The notes beneath the pieces are model-generated. The model had not been told where the DNA came from. It saw only the letters and a list, made by a program, of their open reading frames with translations, and made no database searches. This document shows positions 59,680 through 64,000 of a stretch of 64,000 nt of DNA, one piece after another. A program made the position numbers and the translations under genes. The DNA lies in assembly GCA_028564705.1 (NCBI GenBank), contig JAPXFQ010001133.1, forward strand, positions 1,812,001 through 1,876,000, in the 5' to 3' direction. How positions within the stretch are numbered: position 1 is the first letter of the stretch; each line of letters opens with the position of its first letter. Origin of the DNA: Apricaphanius iberus (Eukaryota; Chordata; Actinopteri; Cyprinodontiformes; Aphaniidae).

Positions 59680-60269
59680 CTGCAAAAAAAGATTACAGTA
59701 AGTAAAGCAGGATTTATTTGGACAGTTCTCTCTCCAGGGAGGGAGGGCTACATGACACCCACCTTCATCACTTTGATAAAAACAAGAACAGAGCTGGAAG
59801 TCAGCCACACACCTACACAAACCACAGCTTACTTCTATTCACACACACACACTATTACAGTTTTGAGGTTGGAACGTAGGGAAGCCGGTTCAGGAAGCTA
59901 ATGCTAGCTTACTTTGTCCATCCCAGCCCAAGGTATCATGTGGTTCTCCAATCATTTTCCTATTATTGGACCCATATGTGTTCAGATTTAAACATCTAGC
60001 TCAGCAGTGAGCATCTATTCTTCCCGAATAATAAACCGTTAGCATAGCAACATGTTTCCAAGTATACTCTACAGCGTAGCCTGCTCGCAGCAGTAGATAT
60101 TACAGCTAAACAATAAAATGTGGCTCCCAACCAGCGTTTGATGCGCTAGTCCCGACTCCAGTCACGTTTAAGGAACTCAGCTCAAGCAGCATGTCCATAA
60201 CTAAACTCTATTGTTGTAGTTAGCATGTAGCCGATGCTAACGTTAGCCTGTTATCAGCGATGTCCCCAT

Positions 60270-61092
60270 CAGTATTTTAAACCTCTGATTCCAATCTGAT
60301 CTTTTAACCTCAAATTGGATCCGATTTCGAGTCCCAATCTGATATTTTGCCTTTAGAATTTAAAGTTATAAAACTGAAATGAGACTATTTTCATTAATAA
60401 GCATCACTAATATTATAGTATCAAAGTATTAAATTCTCTGTAATCAAAATTTAACAGAGAATTAAATATCAACTTCAGTTTAATATTACACACTAAAGTA
60501 AAAAGTAAAAACTTACTCGGTACAGTATTATTAAAAATAAAAGTATTTCTGGCAGGCTATATACTGGTGTGCTCATGGCTGCCCCCTATTGAAATGGGAT
60601 CACATACACTCTATATTTTTCAGTAAATGCCAGAGTTAGAAATCCCACATGGTTCTAAGCTTGTAATTTGCAGATTTATTATTGGTGTTTTCAATATAAG
60701 CTGAAATATCCTATGCTCCTGAAAACAGCATAGATTTCCGATGCTATTTGAATGCACCACAGGTGCTGTTCTCTCCCAATGCAGGAGCAAGAGAGGTTTT
60801 TCTGTTTATTACGGTTTATTGTTGCGTGTAGATGCCAGAAGGTGATTTTTTATGCCTTTATTATATAGTTTAAAGTACACTTAAGTATATTTTGCTGAAT
60901 TTTACCCATATTAGAATTGTGTTTAATCTGCTATGCTTATTTGTGGTAATTGTGAGTCCTTGTTTGCATCACTACTGAGGTTTGAATTAATGCGCAATCC
61001 CCGTAAGTAGGAGGTACTTTGGTTAAAATCGGTACGATTCGCCAGCTGATATAGCCGATCTCCGATCACTGAAAAATAGAAAATATCCCTAC
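60270..61092. mobile_element. decayed hAT-type element, family C copy 2
   Basis: Starts near CCCCATCAGTATTTTAAACC and ends near GATCACTG...ATATCCCTA, with terminal ATCCGATTTCGAGTC and CCGATCTCCGATC motifs. It is collinear with the copy at 50.40-51.10 kb in the same orientation. No transposase frame. Confidence 0.5.
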
Positions 61093-62329
61093 TTATTATA
61101 GTGAGTCAGATTACTGGACAATTGTAATAATAGCCTCCCAAAGTCTTTGTTAGTGCACAGGTGACATGTTGATTATCACTGTTTCCAAATTTATTTTAAG
61201 TAAGTTTTATTATTTTGCACATTTTACTTTGTTAGCTTGGTGACAATGTTTAAACTATGAATGTCTGCCATTATTCTAGCCCTAAAATCGACACCCTGCT
61301 CTCTTCTCTGTGGTGAACAGCACGACTTGACTACAACACGGCTCCCAATCCTGACAAGCCCAAAAAACATGGGACACAAAAGTGATGCTTTAAGGGTTAA
61401 AAAATAAATATTAAGTGTCAAAAAAGGTTTTTTTCCAATGCCTCAACCAAAGAAATGATGAAACAAAGTCTTGAATAAGTCAGGTCAAGAGCGGTGTTAA
61501 GCTAGAACCATAGATATATATATAAAAAAAGAGTTATTATCTAACATAGAATTTAGTAAATTATATACTACATTTTTTCCAAATGACTTTCATTTCTCTA
61601 ATTTAAAAGCTGTAAAGTTTCTCACAGATCTATCACCATTTTTGGCGACATTTCTTGTGAATTAAATAAAACATTACAATCGAAAACAAACCTTTGATAT
61701 GGGATGATTGCATAAAAAAAATTTAATTTTTGTTAACGATCCTTTGAAAGAATTTGTAGACTTTGTATCTTATTATAGCTTTATAAAGCAATAAAAGATA
61801 TCTTTGGATTTATTATGATTTAATCAGTTTATATCAGCAATTCCCAATGTATGGAAAGTAAAATTGTGTGAAAGTAAAAAGAATAAATAATTTGTCTGTC
61901 TCCCATAAATGAAATGCTGCGAATGGCTATTTGTGTAAATAGAAAAATTGGAAATGATTCCTATTTATGATGCATTTGTTTTTCTTCTGTCCTTAAGTTA
62001 TAAAATTATGTACTTCTGATAAGGTTTGGCTAAAAAAAACGGGCATTAGTTTTTGAAATCTCACCAATGAATATTATTTGGATATTGCTTGTTTTTTTGA
62101 ATATTGATCAGGTATTCTCAAAAGGAATCGTACACCTGTTGTAAACATTATTAGGCTGTTGGGTAAAATGTTTATCTTTAAGGCTCCATGTTTAAATTAT
62201 GTTAAGACTAGAATTAACTACCAACATAGTTTAGAAAAAATAGTTTCTGTCAATAATAACTAATTATCTGAACACAAAATGAACTGGAATATTTGCTTAT
62301 CAGAGTCTGATTAAGAAATGCTGCTAGAG

Positions 62330-62614
62330 TTTTTAACAACGGTTCCACTTTTTTCAAACCAGTATGTAACAGATACTTCTGAGTACCAATGCTGATACAA
62401 ATAATGCGAAGAATCAGTCGTCAGGTTTTATGTTCTTCTTAGCTTGTTACAAAAAATTTAAAAAATAAAACAATTTATAAAAAATAAAAAAAGTTTCACA
62501 CATTTCAAGTATCGGTTGATGGTATTTGTTTACTGTAACCGATACCGATACGAGTACATCGGAACGGTATCGGCACCGATACCTGTTACCACTATCAGTA
62601 TCGGTGCATCCCTA
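62330..62614. mobile_element. hAT-like terminus with repeated ACCGATAC motifs
   Basis: The right end ...GTATCGGTGCATCCCTA is the standard hAT-type terminus (reverse complement TAGGGATGCACCGATAC). Multiple CGATAC/GTATCG words form internal inverted repeats. The left end is degenerate. Confidence 0.45.
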
Positions 62615-64000
62615 GTTTTCAGCATGATGTAATGGATGCAGTTATCGTTTAACTTTTCATTTTGACTTCATCGAGTTATGGTTTCTGTCATCTCATTATC
62701 GTTTTTATCAATACAATAAAGTAACACAGTGATGATAATAATTATAATATATTAATTTTTTGTTCTTAGTACAACCTGTATAATTAAAAAAAATGAACAT
62801 TTTAAATAATATAAGACCTCTTCATGTAACTGACATATGTTGCACCCCCCTTTTTCATGCTGCCCTGGGCAACAGCCAACTGGACTGAACTGAACAATAA
62901 TCGGCTTCATTAACACCCTGAAACGACGTGTGTGCTAACTGGAATCAGCCTGTATGTATAATTTTTAGTGTATTGATCTTGTGTTGCGTATTGGAAAAAT
63001 TGATTCGAACTTTGAACTCGTGCATCTCCTCCCACGAAGGTGTGGAGGTAACTGTGAGTGAGGAATTACAGCAGCAGATCATTTTTATGCTGAATTTCCA
63101 ACGCGCCAAATGGGAGGAAAATTGAAGCCATTGATCCAGGTTCATGATGTAAATGGCGTGATGTTCTCCCATAAAGCCCCCGTTGAGCACCCTGACGTCC
63201 ACGCTTGCTGCTAACTGAACTGGGACGAGCCTTTAGGTGAATTACCGCAGCAATATCGACTCTGTTGATGTGCAAGTTTGCAAAACAACACGCAGTCGAG
63301 ATGATAAAAGGATCATAATTGGAACTTCAGATCCCAGATTTGATCACAGCAAACATTTAAAAAAGCACTGAATAAGTGCAGCTGTAACAGATTTAGTAAA
63401 AAGTACAAAGTTTGATGAGAAGCACCAACTTACAGCTGAGATAGAGAGGAGGTGTAGACGGACATTTTCAAGATTTATCACAAATTATGAATTGGATTTA
63501 GGGCTGGACTTTGACTAGACTATTCCAACAGATGAATAAAGAGTGGCCGGCCAGCATTCGCAGCGGTTACTCCACTTGTTACAGATGTGAGTGCGGGTCA
63601 TTACTGTCGTAACTTAATTTGGCAAGTTATTATCATTTACTGATTTCTATTACTGTATTGTTGATTATTTACTAAAAAATATTATCTCTACTGTCTTATT
63701 TATATTTTGTTTTTGAATTTTTTGTTGATCATCATTGTAATGTTATTAATGTTCTTCCCGTATTGAATTTTATCACTATAATTATTACTATTATTCATTT
63801 TTTCCTCACTCTTGCCCATGGATGGTGGTGGTGGGGATGGGGAGTTTAATACCTAATGTTACATGTATTCATTGTAATGCAATGTATTTTGTTTGAAAAA
63901 GTTGAATAAATTGTTTAAAAAAAAGACAATTAAGAACATTTTTAGTCCACGTTAATCAAGAAAAATAAATGCAAATGTTTATAAGATCGAGGTTTTAAAC

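Larger units (their letters stand above)
59680..64000 (-). other. erbb4: erbb4 intron upstream of exon 7 (partial)
   Basis: AT-rich intron. No exon resembling human ErbB4 exon 6 (cysteine-rich, DCCHxEC) was recognised. It holds a degenerate hAT copy (60.27-61.09 kb), possible remains of an L1-like reverse transcriptase frame near 61.6-62.25 kb with many stops, a hAT right end at 62.33-62.61 kb, and low-complexity T/A-rich DNA to the edge. Confidence 0.7.

Noticed and set aside
59497..59901. 134-codon plus-strand frame across erbb4 exon 7
   Set aside because: It is antisense to the real exon.

Overview
The window is vertebrate, almost certainly teleost, nuclear DNA. It holds an internal part of one large gene on the minus strand, the neuregulin receptor tyrosine kinase ErbB4 (erbb4). 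The gene call rests on ten consecutive coding exons (counterparts of human exons 7 to 15 plus the transmembrane exon 17) and one alternative juxtamembrane exon of the JM-b type. All have AG acceptors and GT donors and compatible phases. Together they make 1308 nt, or 436 codons, in one open frame. They run from the dimerisation-arm part of domain II (59.68 kb), through domain III (57.1 to 53.9 kb) and domain IV (53.9 to 34.55 kb), to JM-b (29.0 kb) and the transmembrane helix with the basic ErbB4 cytoplasmic stretch (22.8 kb). Earlier exons lie beyond the right edge. The kinase exons lie beyond the left edge; none was recognised in 1 to 22.7 kb.

The rest is intron filled with fish-type repeats. 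These include two copies of one LINE-2-like retrotransposon (1.1-3.4 kb minus, with a long intact ORF; 43.3-44.6 kb plus, 5'-truncated). The left copy carries a small inverted-repeat insertion, and the right copy supplies its empty site. There are hAT-type elements with visible 8-bp target duplications (6.2-7.7, 15.3-15.85 and 52.8-53.2 kb), a MITE-like inverted repeat (13.06-13.73 kb) and Tc1/mariner elements (27.14-28.30 and 57.9-58.9 kb). Older hAT and LINE pieces are scattered throughout. The most striking non-coding structure is a 3.65-kb tandem array of about 42-bp units at 36.36-40.01 kb, between exons 14 and 15. It is accompanied by a 21-bp minisatellite (32.8 kb), a perfect 17-bp-arm hairpin (33.5 kb), and G13 and C23 runs (40.3 and 41.4 kb).

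Functionally there is one gene product here: the ligand-binding and membrane-spanning part of ErbB4. Two points bear on isoforms. The alternative juxtamembrane exon that could be recognised is the 45-nt JM-b type, which in mammals gives the non-shed receptor; no JM-a exon was recognised by eye. The exon coding the end of domain III has two in-frame AG acceptors 6 nt apart. No RNA genes, CRISPR arrays, promoters or second protein-coding host gene were recognised. Most open reading frames in the window come from repeats or chance.
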